From NCBI RefSeq assembly GCF_021390335.1, contig NZ_JAJUXK010000004.1, positions 682,001-746,000 on the forward strand: a stretch of DNA of 64,000 nucleotides. The letters are read 5' to 3'. The translations under genes and the position numbers were made by a program. Numbering within the stretch: the stretch's first letter is position 1; each line of letters opens with the position of its first letter. Below, in pieces: positions 25,739-34,395 of the stretch. The DNA is from Dyadobacter sp. CY343. GTDB lineage: Bacteria > Bacteroidota > Bacteroidia > Cytophagales > Spirosomataceae. Under the pieces are notes generated by a model. It saw nothing but the letters and a program-made list of their open reading frames with translations. It ran no database searches and had not been told where the DNA came from.

Positions 25739-26281
25739 TTAATCAGTACTATTTAAATAATCTTCAATTTTTTTGGAAGCCCAGTGATACGAGGCTTTCA
25801 ACGCGCCGACCGAAGTCCCGGTTATCTCGGAAATCTCTTCATAAGGCAGTTCTTCAAAGTATTTAAGGTTGAAAACCAGCCTCTGTTTTTCGGGGAGTTT
25901 CAGTATCGCTTTTTGTAGTTTAAGCTGGATCACGTCACCGCTCAGCTGCGGATCCGCTTCCAGTTTTTCACTCAGCTCGTTTTCGACATCATAAATAGGC
26001 ACGAAGAATTTCCGGCGCTTCTTGTTCAGGAAATTAATTGCTTCGTTACTCGCAATGCGGTACAGCCAGGTGTATAATTTCGAATCGCCGCGGAAGTTCT
26101 CCAATGCGGTCCAGGCTTTGATAAAAACATCCTGGGTCACATCGTTCGCATCGTCGTGGTCGATCACCATTTTCCGCACCAGCCAATATACCTTTTGCTG
26201 ATACTTTCGTACCATGAGATTGAAAGCGTTTCGACGCGTTTCGGGATTTGCAAAAAGGGCTAATAATTCTTCGTCAGACAT
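25739..26281 (-). CDS. ECF RNA polymerase sigma factor
   Basis: The 180-residue protein has sigma region 2 (VYWLVRKMVIDHDDANDVTQDVFIKAWTAL...YTWLYRIASNEAINFL) and region 4 (LPEKQRLVFNLKYFEELPYEEISEITGTSVGALKASYHWASKKI). It would direct RNA polymerase to a small regulon. The two following genes encode a one-span membrane protein and a Spy-like periplasmic protein, so it is probably held inactive until an envelope signal arrives. Confidence 0.95.
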   Translation of the reverse strand: MSDEELLALFANPETRRNAFNLMVRKYQQKVYWLVRKMVIDHDDANDVTQDVFIKAWTALENFRGDSKLYTWLYRIASNEAINFLNKKRRKFFVPIYDVENELSEKLEADPQLSGDVIQLKLQKAILKLPEKQRLVFNLKYFEELPYEEISEITGTSVGALKASYHWASKKIEDYLNSTD

Positions 26282-26402
26282 TTAATCGGTACTAACCTGA
26301 TAGCTAATTCCTTACTGTGGCAAGCATTCATTTATCCACCTAAGTGAAAATCAACATCAGTCAATAATAATTTATTTTTTGGTCAGGTCAAACAAAAATT
26401 GA

Positions 26403-26444
26403 GCCCGGCAGGAGCAAAACCAATGTTTTACAATCCTGCCGGGC
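26403..26444 (-). terminator. Terminator after the transketolase genes
   Basis: GCCCGGCAGGA (26403-26413) pairs with TCCTGCCGGGC (26434-26444). Read on the minus strand it is followed by a T run, as expected for the transketolase transcript. Confidence 0.85.
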
Positions 26445-26488
26445 CTTTCATTTCGGAGCAAAACGTCACAAAAACGACGTACCCCGAC

Positions 26489-27442
26489 TTATTTTCTTGC
26501 GATCGCGCGTTTCGCGGCTTCCACAATATGTTTTGCTGTCAAACCATATTTTTCAAGAAGCTGAGCCGGCGTACCGCTTTCTCCGAAGCTATCGTCAACA
26601 GCTACATATTCCTGCGGCGCGAGTTTATGTTTAACCAAAACCTGCGCAATACTGTCGCCCAGTCCACCAATGCGGTTATGCTCCTCGGCAGAAACTACGC
26701 AACCCGTTTTTTCAACAGATTTCAATATAGCCTCTTCATCCAGCGGCTTAATCGTGTGGATATTAATGATTTCTGCATTGATACCTTCCGCTTCCAGCAT
26801 TTCGCCAGCTTGAATCGCTTCCCAAACCATGTGGCCTGTCGCGAAAATGCTGACGTCAGTTCCTTCATTCACCATCCACGCCTTACCGATCTCGAATTTT
26901 TGATCTGCATCGGTAAATACCGGAATTACCGGGCGGCCGAAACGAAGATAAACCGGACCTTCGTAATCAGCGATCGCGATGGTAGCAGCTTTGGTCTGGT
27001 TATAATCGCAAGGATTGATAACGGTCATTCCAGGCAACATTTTCATCATTCCCAAATCTTCCAGGATCTGGTGCGTCGCGCCGTCTTCGCCTAATGTTAA
27101 TCCCGCGTGGGAAGCACATATTTTCACATTTTTGTTAGAATATGCTACACTCTGGCGGATCTGGTCATAAACACGACCTGTTGCAAAATTGGCAAAAGTA
27201 GTAGCAAAAGGAATTTTACCACCAATGGTCAAACCTGCGGAAAGACCGATCATATTCGCTTCCGAAATACCGCATTGAATAAAGCGGTCGGGGTTTTCTT
27301 TAATAAAAGGCTCTAATTTCAGTGAACCTACGAGGTCAGCGCAAAGTGCTACTACATTCGGGTTTTGCTGTCCCAGTTCATGCATGCCTGCTCCAAATCC
27401 CGAGCGGGTATCTTTCTTCTCGGTGAAGGTGTATTTTTTCAT
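26489..27442 (-). CDS. Transketolase, C-terminal subunit
   Basis: This 317-residue protein holds the pyrimidine-binding and C-terminal transketolase domains: ALCADLVGSLKLEPF, QCGISEANMIGLSAGLTIGGKIPFATTFANF, SHAGLTLGEDGATHQ and FGESGTPAQLLEKYGLTAKHIV. It needs the separate N-terminal subunit encoded 59 bp upstream for activity. Transketolase moves two-carbon units in the pentose phosphate pathway. The split form is common in Bacteroidota and archaea. Confidence 0.95.
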   Translation of the reverse strand: MKKYTFTEKKDTRSGFGAGMHELGQQNPNVVALCADLVGSLKLEPFIKENPDRFIQCGISEANMIGLSAGLTIGGKIPFATTFANFATGRVYDQIRQSVAYSNKNVKICASHAGLTLGEDGATHQILEDLGMMKMLPGMTVINPCDYNQTKAATIAIADYEGPVYLRFGRPVIPVFTDADQKFEIGKAWMVNEGTDVSIFATGHMVWEAIQAGEMLEAEGINAEIINIHTIKPLDEEAILKSVEKTGCVVSAEEHNRIGGLGDSIAQVLVKHKLAPQEYVAVDDSFGESGTPAQLLEKYGLTAKHIVEAAKRAIARK

Positions 27443-27501
27443 TTGTGAAATTTCTTTTGAATAAATAATGACATTAACAGACTATTGCACCCTTTTTGAG
27501 A

Positions 27502-28359
27502 TCAATAATCACCCAGGCTTTCTTCCAGCTGGCCCAAAGCTGCGGCAAGTTGCTCGTCGTTTGGTGCTACACCGTGCCATTTGTGACTGCCCATCATGAA
27601 ATCTACGCCGTAGCCCATTCCGGTATGCAATAACACCAGGATCGGTCTGCCGTGTCCGAGGCGGCTTTTCGCTTCGTAAAGGCCTTTCAGTACTGCCGCC
27701 ATGTCATTACCTTCTTCAATCGATATCACTTCCCAGCCGAAAGCTTCATATTTTTTACCAAGATCACGGTTGTTCATTACTTTCACCGTCGGGCCGTCGA
27801 TCTGCTGTCCGTTGAGGTCAATGAATGCGATCAGGTTATCAACTTCGTGGTGGGGCGCGAATGTAACCGCTTCCCAAACCTGGCCTTCCTGCTGCTCGCC
27901 ATCGCCCATCAGGACGTAAACAATACCTTTATCATTATTCAGCTTCTTCGCCATTGCAGCGCCGAGTGCCACTGAAAGTCCTTGTCCAAGTGAACCCGAC
28001 GCAATGCGGATACCTTCCAAATGCTCGTGGGTAGTCGGGTGGCCCTGCAATCTTGAGTCCAACTTACGGAAAGTTGCAAGTTCTTCAACCGGGAAATAGC
28101 CGCGACGCGCAAGCGTACTGTACCATACCGGAGAAATGTGACCGTTTGAAAGGAAGAAAAGATCTTCATCCGTTCCATTCATATCGAAAACAGGCTTACC
28201 GCCTTCTTCCTTCAATTTGAGGCGCTCGAAATAAAGGGCCACAAATAATTCAGTACAGCCAAGGGAACCGCCCGGGTGACCGGACTGACAGCCATGTACC
28301 ATGCGTACAATGTCCCTGCGAACTTGTGAAGCTACTTTCTCTAATTGTTCAATTTCCAT
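27502..28359 (-). CDS. Transketolase, N-terminal subunit
   Basis: The 285-residue protein is the thiamine-diphosphate-binding half: HGCQSGHPGGSLGCTELFVALYF, LSNGHISPVWYSTLARRGYF, ASGSLGQGLSVALGAAMAKK and the cofactor motif GDGEQQEGQVWEA...DLNGQQIDGPT. The C-terminal half is the next gene on the same strand. GACATTTG at 28426-28433 on the minus strand is a 7/8 match to a -7 box. Confidence 0.96.
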   Translation of the reverse strand: MEIEQLEKVASQVRRDIVRMVHGCQSGHPGGSLGCTELFVALYFERLKLKEEGGKPVFDMNGTDEDLFFLSNGHISPVWYSTLARRGYFPVEELATFRKLDSRLQGHPTTHEHLEGIRIASGSLGQGLSVALGAAMAKKLNNDKGIVYVLMGDGEQQEGQVWEAVTFAPHHEVDNLIAFIDLNGQQIDGPTVKVMNNRDLGKKYEAFGWEVISIEEGNDMAAVLKGLYEAKSRLGHGRPILVLLHTGMGYGVDFMMGSHKWHGVAPNDEQLAAALGQLEESLGDY

Positions 28360-28464
28360 TTTTATCTATTTTCTATTGGACTGTACTAGATCCGGCCGCG
28401 GCTCAACGTGAGCAACTTAGCCCGACAAATGTCTGTTTATTAGATTTGGTAAAATGACTTATTA

Positions 28465-28923
28465 TTAATCAGTATTACCAAGAATTTGACCTGAGTGATT
28501 TTTGGATTCCACCTTTTGAATGATCTCTTCAATTATCCCCTCTTCATTAATGACGAAGGTTGTACGCAAAACCCCCATATAGGTGCGACCAAACGTATTT
28601 TTTTCAGCCCAAACCTGATAATCCTCCACCATTTTGTGATCCGTATCAGCCAGTAACGGAAAGGGCAGGTCGTATTTTTTAATAAATTTCAAATGCGACT
28701 TCTCATCATCATTGCTCACTCCCAGCACTTTATAACCCTTTTTCAGGAGCAATTTATAGTTATCGCGGAGATTACAAGCCTGCGTTGTGCACGTTGGTGT
28801 GTTGTCTTTAGGATAAAAGTACAGAATCAGTTTTTTTCCTTTAAAATCTGAAAGTTTTACTTCCTTACCATCCTGGTCTTTGGCTGAAAATGCCGGCGCG
28901 GGTTGTCCCACTTCAAGTCCCAT
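28465..28923 (-). CDS. bcp: Thioredoxin-dependent thiol peroxidase (Bcp)
   Basis: Bcp-type peroxiredoxins reduce peroxides using thioredoxin. The 152-residue product has the peroxidatic Cys45 in PKDNTPTC and a nearby resolving Cys50 (TTQAC), the usual arrangement of alpha2-type Bcp. It is cytoplasmic. Its ATG lies 3 bp after the stop of the M23 peptidase gene, so the two are probably co-transcribed. Confidence 0.95.
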   Translation of the reverse strand: MGLEVGQPAPAFSAKDQDGKEVKLSDFKGKKLILYFYPKDNTPTCTTQACNLRDNYKLLLKKGYKVLGVSNDDEKSHLKFIKKYDLPFPLLADTDHKMVEDYQVWAEKNTFGRTYMGVLRTTFVINEEGIIEEIIQKVESKNHSGQILGNTD

Positions 28924-28926
28924 ATA

Positions 28927-30885
28927 CTATTTTTTACGTTTTCTTGCCTTCTTTTTAACAACAACCGGTTCGGCAATTTCTGTTCGCAAGATAGTACTAT
29001 TTCCTGCCCTGTCCGTCACTTCCACGGTCAGCTCGCCCTCAAAAGGCTTTTCTCTATCCAGTTTTTCTGACCAGATATATGCTTTTTTGTAATCATAATT
29101 GAGCAAAACCCACTCGCCATTCACAAATGCCTTGAAGTGGGCTATTCCCGAGGTAGCATCGCTGATATAGCCGCGAATACGCGCTTTGCTATGCTCAATC
29201 AGCTTTACTTTCGGCGGCATGGTATCGGCCATCACTACGAATGTGCCCAGCTCTCTGGTATCAAACTTAATCCTATCCTCCTCCCAGGTACCTCCCAGAA
29301 ATCTGTAATATCCGCCTACATACCGGTAAATACTGGCTTTATCTTTATTCTCCGGGGCCTTTTCTGGTTCAAATGACACAGTAATGTAATCGTTCAGCGC
29401 CGTGCCGCGGTTATTGATCGTCAATGCATTGAAATTTCGCTGGCCAGTCAGGAATAGCGTGTCAAAAAGACTGGTATTCTTAAAATCAATAGCCCATTTT
29501 TCCCCTTCAAATCGGGCAGGAGCCGCGGGGAATATCCGACTCCGTAGATAGGTTTTAACAGTTTTGTTACCAACCTGCACAGAATCAGGCCGGTACTCTC
29601 TCAAATCTGTAAGAAATACTGCCGTTTCGTTTGCGTACAGGTCCGGCTTGCTTTTCACTTCTTTTCCAGCCACAAAATAGGTAACCAGCGGAAGCGAGCT
29701 GCGGTAATATTTCGCTTTTACTACTAATGTATTTTCCTGAACATCCGTCTGCACCCATTCCGGGCTCATTTCCATATCATAAACGGGCAGCGGCTGATTT
29801 CTTGCTTCGCCTTTTAGGGTAAAATGGAGTTGAGAAGAATTCTCGTATGAATCTGATATTCTAATACTTACCTCGTGATCCAGTGTATCCGCAATATTAA
29901 GTTTTCCCTGGTATGCATTGGTTTTGAAGAGATTGAAATTATTTCCGTCGGGTACATAGCATTTCAAAAAACGCTGCCCTGTCGCCTGCTCGGTTTCGTA
30001 GTCGATCAGGTTATTATAGTCCCTGGTGGAAGTGCTGGGGAAAATCTCAATGTTATAGGAAAATACTTCCTGCCCGTCCATTTTGATTTCAATGCATTGC
30101 AAACCGTACCGAAATCCGGTTCCCGTCATCTGATCGTGCGCTACCAGGTCAAAACCAATCATACCGGTAGCTGTAACCGGCTCCTTCAACCGGTAAGATC
30201 CGTCAGGCAACTTGATCGGCGCATATACTTTCCGGTCAAACTGCCCATTCACACGCCCATTGATATCCAGCGGCCGGATAGCCAGATTGACAAACTTCGG
30301 AGGCGTTACATCTTTGATCTCTTGAAAACCGAAATAGAGCGGGTTAAGATAATTGTTCTTGGAATCCCTTATCTCGAAATGCAAATGCGGACCAGCCGAG
30401 CCGCCGGTATTTCCGGAAAGCGCAATCACCTCGCCTTTTTTTACGGCAAATCTTCCCTCTTCGGGGAGCAAATCTATTTCAAAGGTCTGCTTTTTATATT
30501 GTTCTTCCCGGACATAGCTCGCGAGCGGCTCTTCGAATTTCAGTAAATGCCCGTAAACCGTAGTTTGGCCGTTTGGGTGGCGCAGGTAGATCACATTTCC
30601 ATAACCGCTCCGCTGCACACCTACTTTATATACATATCCCTCGGCAGCCGCATAAACAGGTAAACCTTCGCGCTGCTCGGTACGAATGTCGAGACCGGCG
30701 TGAAAGTGATTGCTCCGCAAATCCCCCAGTCCGCCGGCAAGCGAATTAGAAAGGCCCGGACGAATCGGAAACTGGTAGTAATTTTTGGGGTAAGATTGTT
30801 TCTGGGCAAAGGAAAATTGACCAACACTTATGAATCCCAAGACAAAAAAGCAGGTGCGGACAAATATCCGGGAACAATGAAGCAT
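28927..30885 (-). CDS. M23 family metallopeptidase, exported
   Basis: The 652-residue protein has a signal peptide (FFVLGFISVGQFSFAQ). The M23 (LytM) domain follows directly: HFHAGLDIRTEQREGLPVYAAAEGYV, then KKGEVIALSGNTGGSAGPHLHFEI, giving the zinc ligands (HxxxxD and HLH). The remaining ~450 residues are beta-rich, and end with an Ig-like segment and a very basic tail (VVKKKARKRKK). It should cut or bind peptidoglycan peptides in the periplasm. ATG 30885 is chosen over a GTG at 30933 because it gives a proper signal peptide. Confidence 0.92.
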   Translation of the reverse strand: MLHCSRIFVRTCFFVLGFISVGQFSFAQKQSYPKNYYQFPIRPGLSNSLAGGLGDLRSNHFHAGLDIRTEQREGLPVYAAAEGYVYKVGVQRSGYGNVIYLRHPNGQTTVYGHLLKFEEPLASYVREEQYKKQTFEIDLLPEEGRFAVKKGEVIALSGNTGGSAGPHLHFEIRDSKNNYLNPLYFGFQEIKDVTPPKFVNLAIRPLDINGRVNGQFDRKVYAPIKLPDGSYRLKEPVTATGMIGFDLVAHDQMTGTGFRYGLQCIEIKMDGQEVFSYNIEIFPSTSTRDYNNLIDYETEQATGQRFLKCYVPDGNNFNLFKTNAYQGKLNIADTLDHEVSIRISDSYENSSQLHFTLKGEARNQPLPVYDMEMSPEWVQTDVQENTLVVKAKYYRSSLPLVTYFVAGKEVKSKPDLYANETAVFLTDLREYRPDSVQVGNKTVKTYLRSRIFPAAPARFEGEKWAIDFKNTSLFDTLFLTGQRNFNALTINNRGTALNDYITVSFEPEKAPENKDKASIYRYVGGYYRFLGGTWEEDRIKFDTRELGTFVVMADTMPPKVKLIEHSKARIRGYISDATSGIAHFKAFVNGEWVLLNYDYKKAYIWSEKLDREKPFEGELTVEVTDRAGNSTILRTEIAEPVVVKKKARKRKK

Positions 30886-30936
30886 GAAAGAAAGTATGAT
30901 TGCGGTAGTGAATGACCGGTACTGAAAGAACACGGT

Positions 30937-31548
30937 TTATCTAACGAACAATTCCAGCATCTTCTTGCCTTCGATAAATGCAGTGAGCTTGTCCCCTATC
31001 TGTACAGCGGAAACGCCTTTTGGTGTTCCGGTGAAGATCAGGTCACCTTTTTTGAGTGTAAAATATTTGGAAACGAACGAGATCAGGTAGTTGATCCGGT
31101 ACAGCATCATCGAGGAATTTCCCTGCTGCTTCGTCTCTCCATTTATTTCCAGACTGAAATTAATATCCTGAATATCAGCGAAATCACCCACCGGCACGAA
31201 TTCCGAAACCGGCGCTGATCCGTTGAATGCTTTTGCGAGCTCCCAGGGTAATCCTTTGCTTTTAAGCTCTGATTGAAGATCTCTTGCAGTGAAATCAATA
31301 CCAATCCCGATCTCGTCGTAATATTTATGAGCAAAACGTTCTTCTATATTTTTGCCTACCCGGTTGATCTTCACAACCAGCTCCACCTCGTGATGCACAT
31401 CTTTTGAAAAACTCGGATAGAAAAAAGGCTCTCCTATGCGGAGTTGCGCCGTTTCCGGTTTCAAAAAAATGACGGGCGCATCAGGTTTCTCATTGTTCAG
31501 TTCCGCAATATGGTCTGCATAATTTCTTCCGACACAAATAATTTTCAT
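30937..31548 (-). CDS. Fumarylacetoacetate hydrolase family protein
   Basis: The 203-residue protein has the FAH core: KIICVGRNYADHIAEL, VIFLKPETAQL, HHEVELVVKI with metal-binding acidic residues, IGIDFTARDLQ and KKGDLIFTGTPKGVSAV. Members are Mg-dependent hydrolases, decarboxylases or isomerases (e.g. acylpyruvase, oxaloacetate decarboxylase). The exact substrate cannot be told from sequence. It is 51 bp upstream of the M23 gene on the same strand. Confidence 0.92.
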   Translation of the reverse strand: MKIICVGRNYADHIAELNNEKPDAPVIFLKPETAQLRIGEPFFYPSFSKDVHHEVELVVKINRVGKNIEERFAHKYYDEIGIGIDFTARDLQSELKSKGLPWELAKAFNGSAPVSEFVPVGDFADIQDINFSLEINGETKQQGNSSMMLYRINYLISFVSKYFTLKKGDLIFTGTPKGVSAVQIGDKLTAFIEGKKMLELFVR

Positions 31549-31588
31549 TGGAGCTAAATACGGTTAAAACGGGGACGAGTATCAATAA

Positions 31589-31596
31589 CAAAACTA
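31589..31596 (-). promoter_or_regulatory. Predicted -7 promoter box for the FAH-family gene
   Basis: On the minus strand TAGTTTTG matches TAnnTTTG, 40 bp before the ATG at 31548. It is one of two back-to-back boxes in this divergent region. Confidence 0.45.
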
Positions 31597-31718
31597 ACCA
31601 CAATGCAGCCAGTCACATAATATTTACTACAATTTTTCAGCCGGTATTCAGTTCTTTAAATACATGCCCTTTTGTAAAACAGCCTGCTTTTTCGCTGTTC
31701 AAACGATTATTTTCTTAG

Positions 31719-31726
31719 TATTTTTG
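31719..31726 (+). promoter_or_regulatory. Predicted -7 promoter box for the NlpC/P60 gene
   Basis: TATTTTTG matches TAnnTTTG and lies 31 bp before the ATG at 31758. Confidence 0.45.
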
Positions 31727-31757
31727 ATCAAACACTGTTTCAATTCAAAGCTTGCGC

Positions 31758-32375
31758 ATGAAGAAGCAAATTACCTTTTCCACTTTTCTTACCTTCTCAT
31801 TACTAGCCTCTTTTCTGTTTTTTTCCTGCGATACCCTGCGCAAAACGCCGGGCAATACCGCTACTTCGAAAAGCAGCAGAAGAACACTGATTTCAAAAAA
31901 ACCTTCTGCTAAACCGCCTGTCAGAAGACCGGCTCCCACGACCAGACCAAGCTATTCAAATCCAAGAAATACATCTGATATTCCGCAGGTTGTGCAGGTT
32001 GCGCGCACTTATACCGGCACGCCTTACCGCTCGGGAGGCAACGATAAAAATGGTATTGACTGCTCGGGGCTTATTTGCTCGGTATACTCGGAAGTAGGCA
32101 TGAAAGTACCACGCATTTCGTGGCAGCAATCGGAATTCGGGCAGGAAGTGGGCCAGCTGAAAGATATCAAAGCCGGCGACTGGCTGTTTTTTGTCCCGGA
32201 AGCGGGCAAGGAAGGATATGTATCCCACGCCGGGATTGTGACGGATGTGCGCAGCTCGCAAGAGATCATATTTATCCACGCCTCTACTTCGCGCGGCGTG
32301 AGAGAAGATAATCTGTTTTCAAACTACTTCAAAGGCCGCTTCGTCAAGGCAATGCGACCTTTCCAGGGTATCTGA
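31758..32375 (+). CDS. NlpC/P60 family lipoprotein (peptidoglycan endopeptidase)
   Basis: The 205-residue product is a lipoprotein (lipobox LFFSC, Cys24) with a basic, Pro/Arg-rich linker (about residues 38-72). The NlpC/P60 domain follows with catalytic Cys102 (DCSGL), His157 (SHAGIV) and His174 (IFIHAST). These cysteine peptidases cut gamma-D-Glu-diaminopimelate bonds in peptidoglycan. It converges with a HAD phosphatase gene after 5 bp. ATG 31758 is chosen over an in-frame TTG two codons earlier. Confidence 0.95.
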   Translation: MKKQITFSTFLTFSLLASFLFFSCDTLRKTPGNTATSKSSRRTLISKKPSAKPPVRRPAPTTRPSYSNPRNTSDIPQVVQVARTYTGTPYRSGGNDKNGIDCSGLICSVYSEVGMKVPRISWQQSEFGQEVGQLKDIKAGDWLFFVPEAGKEGYVSHAGIVTDVRSSQEIIFIHASTSRGVREDNLFSNYFKGRFVKAMRPFQGI

Positions 32376-32380
32376 TTATT

Positions 32381-33040
32381 TTAGTCAAAAAGCGCGCGCA
32401 CTTTCTCGAAGGACATTTCTCGATAATCTTCAATATAAAAGTTGCAAGGCGGCAGCTCTTCAATCGTATGCGAGCTTAGCACACCTACTACACGCATTCC
32501 TGCATTCAGTGCAGCCGACACGCCTGAAAACGAATCTTCAAAAACCACGCATTGATTCGGTGAAACGCCCAGATTGGCAGCCGAGGAAAGATAAACTTCC
32601 GGATCCGGCTTGTGCTTTTTCACATTTTCACTCGCCAGCACCGAACCAAGATGTTGCTGCATGGAAACTTTCCCAAGTATGAGTTCCAGATTGGCCAGCG
32701 GTGCAGAAGTAGCTACGCCGAGCAGAACGTTGTTGTTTTTCAGATTTTCTATGAAAGGCGAAAAACCTGCGATTGGCTCAACAAACGGTTCATATAATTG
32801 CCGGAACAGGCTTTCCTTTTCGTCCTCCATTTGCAGCAATTCCTCCCCTTCAATAACCCTTTCGAGAAAATGGCTGAGAATATAGCTATTGCTCTTTCCG
32901 TACATATGCGCCGCGAAATCGGCTTCGGTCGGACTTAAATTACGTTTTGAAAAGAATTCCTGGAATGCTTTGGAATGATACGGATTGGTGTGGCAGATTA
33001 CGCCGTCCATATCAAAAATCACTGCTATCTGATTTGTCAT
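32381..33040 (-). CDS. HAD superfamily phosphatase / phosphoglucomutase-like
   Basis: The 219-residue protein is a class I HAD hydrolase: nucleophile Asp10 and Asp12 in FDMDGVICHTNPYHSKAF, then VATSAPLANLELIL, KHKPDPEVYLSSAANLGV and FEDSFSGVSAALNAGM. The Asp12-Gly-Val pattern and helical cap resemble beta-phosphoglucomutase or sugar-phosphate phosphatases. Substrate unknown. A -7 box ends only four bases before the ATG, so the mRNA may be leaderless. Confidence 0.92.
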   Translation of the reverse strand: MTNQIAVIFDMDGVICHTNPYHSKAFQEFFSKRNLSPTEADFAAHMYGKSNSYILSHFLERVIEGEELLQMEDEKESLFRQLYEPFVEPIAGFSPFIENLKNNNVLLGVATSAPLANLELILGKVSMQQHLGSVLASENVKKHKPDPEVYLSSAANLGVSPNQCVVFEDSFSGVSAALNAGMRVVGVLSSHTIEELPPCNFYIEDYREMSFEKVRALFD

Positions 33041-33044
33041 GTCG

Positions 33045-33052
33045 CAAAGGTA
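33045..33052 (-). promoter_or_regulatory. Predicted -7 box abutting the HAD gene start
   Basis: On the minus strand TACCTTTG matches TAnnTTTG and ends four bases before the ATG. Transcription from it would start at or near the start codon. Confidence 0.4.
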
Positions 33053-33250
33053 TATAACGAATGCCTTTTACGCCAGGCGTAAATGCAGCAAATAGTGTTG
33101 GCGCGCAGTTGTAAAGTACCCTTCAAGTTTTTTATTTCAAATGGTAAATTATAAGGTTATTCTATTAAATTTACCTTAGTGTATCTCTCAATTACTACAC
33201 AAATCATACCCACTATTTCGACTAATACCCCCTTTATCGTATCAATTGAC

Positions 33251-33258
33251 TATTTTTG
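33251..33258 (+). promoter_or_regulatory. Predicted -7 promoter box for the sigma-like gene
   Basis: TATTTTTG matches TAnnTTTG, 18 bp before the ATG at 33277. The predicted leader is only about a dozen bases. Confidence 0.5.
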
Positions 33259-33276
33259 ATTAATTAATAGTAATGT

Positions 33277-33738
33277 ATGAATGAACTAGAAAGGATAAGT
33301 AATGCATCCGGGCCGCAACCTGTTCTGAAACAGGACAGAAACCTCAGCTCTGTTGAAGTTTACGACCAGTACGGTGCAATGGCTTATGGTATTATTCTGC
33401 AAATTATCCCGCAGCCGCATTTAGCCCAGGAAGTTTTGGTGAGCGTTTTTTCTTCGCCATTATTGCAATCATGCAACAGCTATCCGTTTTCTTATGCCGC
33501 CTGCATTATCAAGCTGGCAAGAGCGAAGGCGGTGGAGGCGAAGCGAAAATTAACTGCATTAACACCGCTTGAAGAAGACAATCTCCGGCCGGCAGGCACG
33601 CCAACCCCACAGATCATTTTCGACCTCGCTTTTCGGCAGGGATTTACACCCGAAGAAGTGGCTGGAAAGCTGAATATCAGTAAGTCGGAGGTTCTTCGCA
33701 GCTTTCACGACTTTTTTAAACCAAACGGCAACGCATAA
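33277..33738 (+). CDS. Divergent sigma-70-like protein
   Basis: The 153-residue product resembles a small ECF sigma factor: VEVYDQYGAMAYGIILQIIPQPHLAQEVLVSVF matches region 2 in pattern, AACIIKLARAKAVEAKRKL matches the end of region 2, and FDLAFRQGFTPEEVAGKLNISKSEVLRSFHDFFK matches region 4. Several usual region 2 positions are changed and the region 4 part is short. An anti-sigma-like gene starts 11 bp downstream, which supports a regulatory pair. It may be a low-activity or non-canonical sigma factor. Confidence 0.65.
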   Translation: MNELERISNASGPQPVLKQDRNLSSVEVYDQYGAMAYGIILQIIPQPHLAQEVLVSVFSSPLLQSCNSYPFSYAACIIKLARAKAVEAKRKLTALTPLEEDNLRPAGTPTPQIIFDLAFRQGFTPEEVAGKLNISKSEVLRSFHDFFKPNGNA

Positions 33739-33749
33739 CACGACACACA

Positions 33750-34205
33750 TTGAAAACACAGGAATTTATAGAAAGCGGAATATTGGAAGCCCACTTGCTT
33801 GGACTGACAGATAAAGAAGAACACGAGAAGGTCAGAGAAATGGTGTCGGCAGATCCGGTACTTGAAGAATATACAGTGGTACTGGAAGCTGGGATTAATA
33901 CATACTTTGAGAGAGAATCTGTGAATCCGCCGGAGGCTGTGAGAGAGGTTGTAAGACTGCGCAGTACCCGGGACAAAAAGGAAAAGCATGAGTTTACAAA
34001 TGAGCATACGAGCCGCCAATATCTTGATGTAGAGGTCAACGATACGCACATGAAAGTGCACAAGTTCTGGCGCCCGGCTTTTATTGCCGTGTTTGTTCTT
34101 TCTAAAATTTTCCTGATAGCGGGTTTGTATTACTATTTCAAATCAGTAAGCCAGCAGGAGGAATTGCAGAGACTGAAAGCGCAGCAAATCGAGCAGGTCA
34201 AGTAA
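33750..34205 (+). CDS. RskA-like anti-sigma factor, TTG start
   Basis: From TTG 33750 the 151-residue product reads MKTQEFIESGILEAHLLGLTDKEEHEKVREMVSADP, the characteristic N-terminus of RskA/anti-sigma K proteins (ESGxLExYLLGL). A membrane helix follows near residues 111-129 (FIAVFVLSKIFLIAGLYYYF) and a short basic C-terminal tail ends the protein. No nearby ATG keeps this N-terminus, so the TTG start is well supported. It lacks the extended periplasmic domain of full RskA, so it may be a short form. Confidence 0.75.
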   Translation: MKTQEFIESGILEAHLLGLTDKEEHEKVREMVSADPVLEEYTVVLEAGINTYFERESVNPPEAVREVVRLRSTRDKKEKHEFTNEHTSRQYLDVEVNDTHMKVHKFWRPAFIAVFVLSKIFLIAGLYYYFKSVSQQEELQRLKAQQIEQVK

Positions 34206-34226
34206 AATTAACATTCATAAAAAGGG

Positions 34227-34252
34227 GCTGGAAACAAAATTTCCAGCTTTTT
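34227..34252 (+). terminator. Terminator after the anti-sigma-like gene
   Basis: GCTGGAAA and TTTCCAGC form an 8-bp stem with a 5-base loop, followed by TTTTT. Confidence 0.8.
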
Positions 34253-34370
34253 GCATTTTGTACCGATCAGATCTCTTTGAAATAATAGGCAAGTCTTTTT
34301 ATAAAAAATAAAGTTACCTGCACCCCGTTACCGATCCATGCTCTCTCCGTCTAAGCTTCTAAAGATTTAT

Positions 34371-34378
34371 TATATTTG
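34371..34378 (+). promoter_or_regulatory. Predicted -7 promoter box for the coiled-coil gene
   Basis: TATATTTG matches TAnnTTTG, 17 bp before the ATG at 34396. Confidence 0.5.
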
Positions 34379-34395
34379 TTTGAAGCACATTACAC

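Noticed and set aside
26399..27094. 231-codon plus-strand frame in the transketolase C-subunit
   Set aside because: It starts within the terminator and is antisense to conserved transketolase sequence.
29875..30546. 223-codon plus-strand frame inside the M23 peptidase gene
   Set aside because: Covers the catalytic LytM region on the opposite strand, with no motif of its own.
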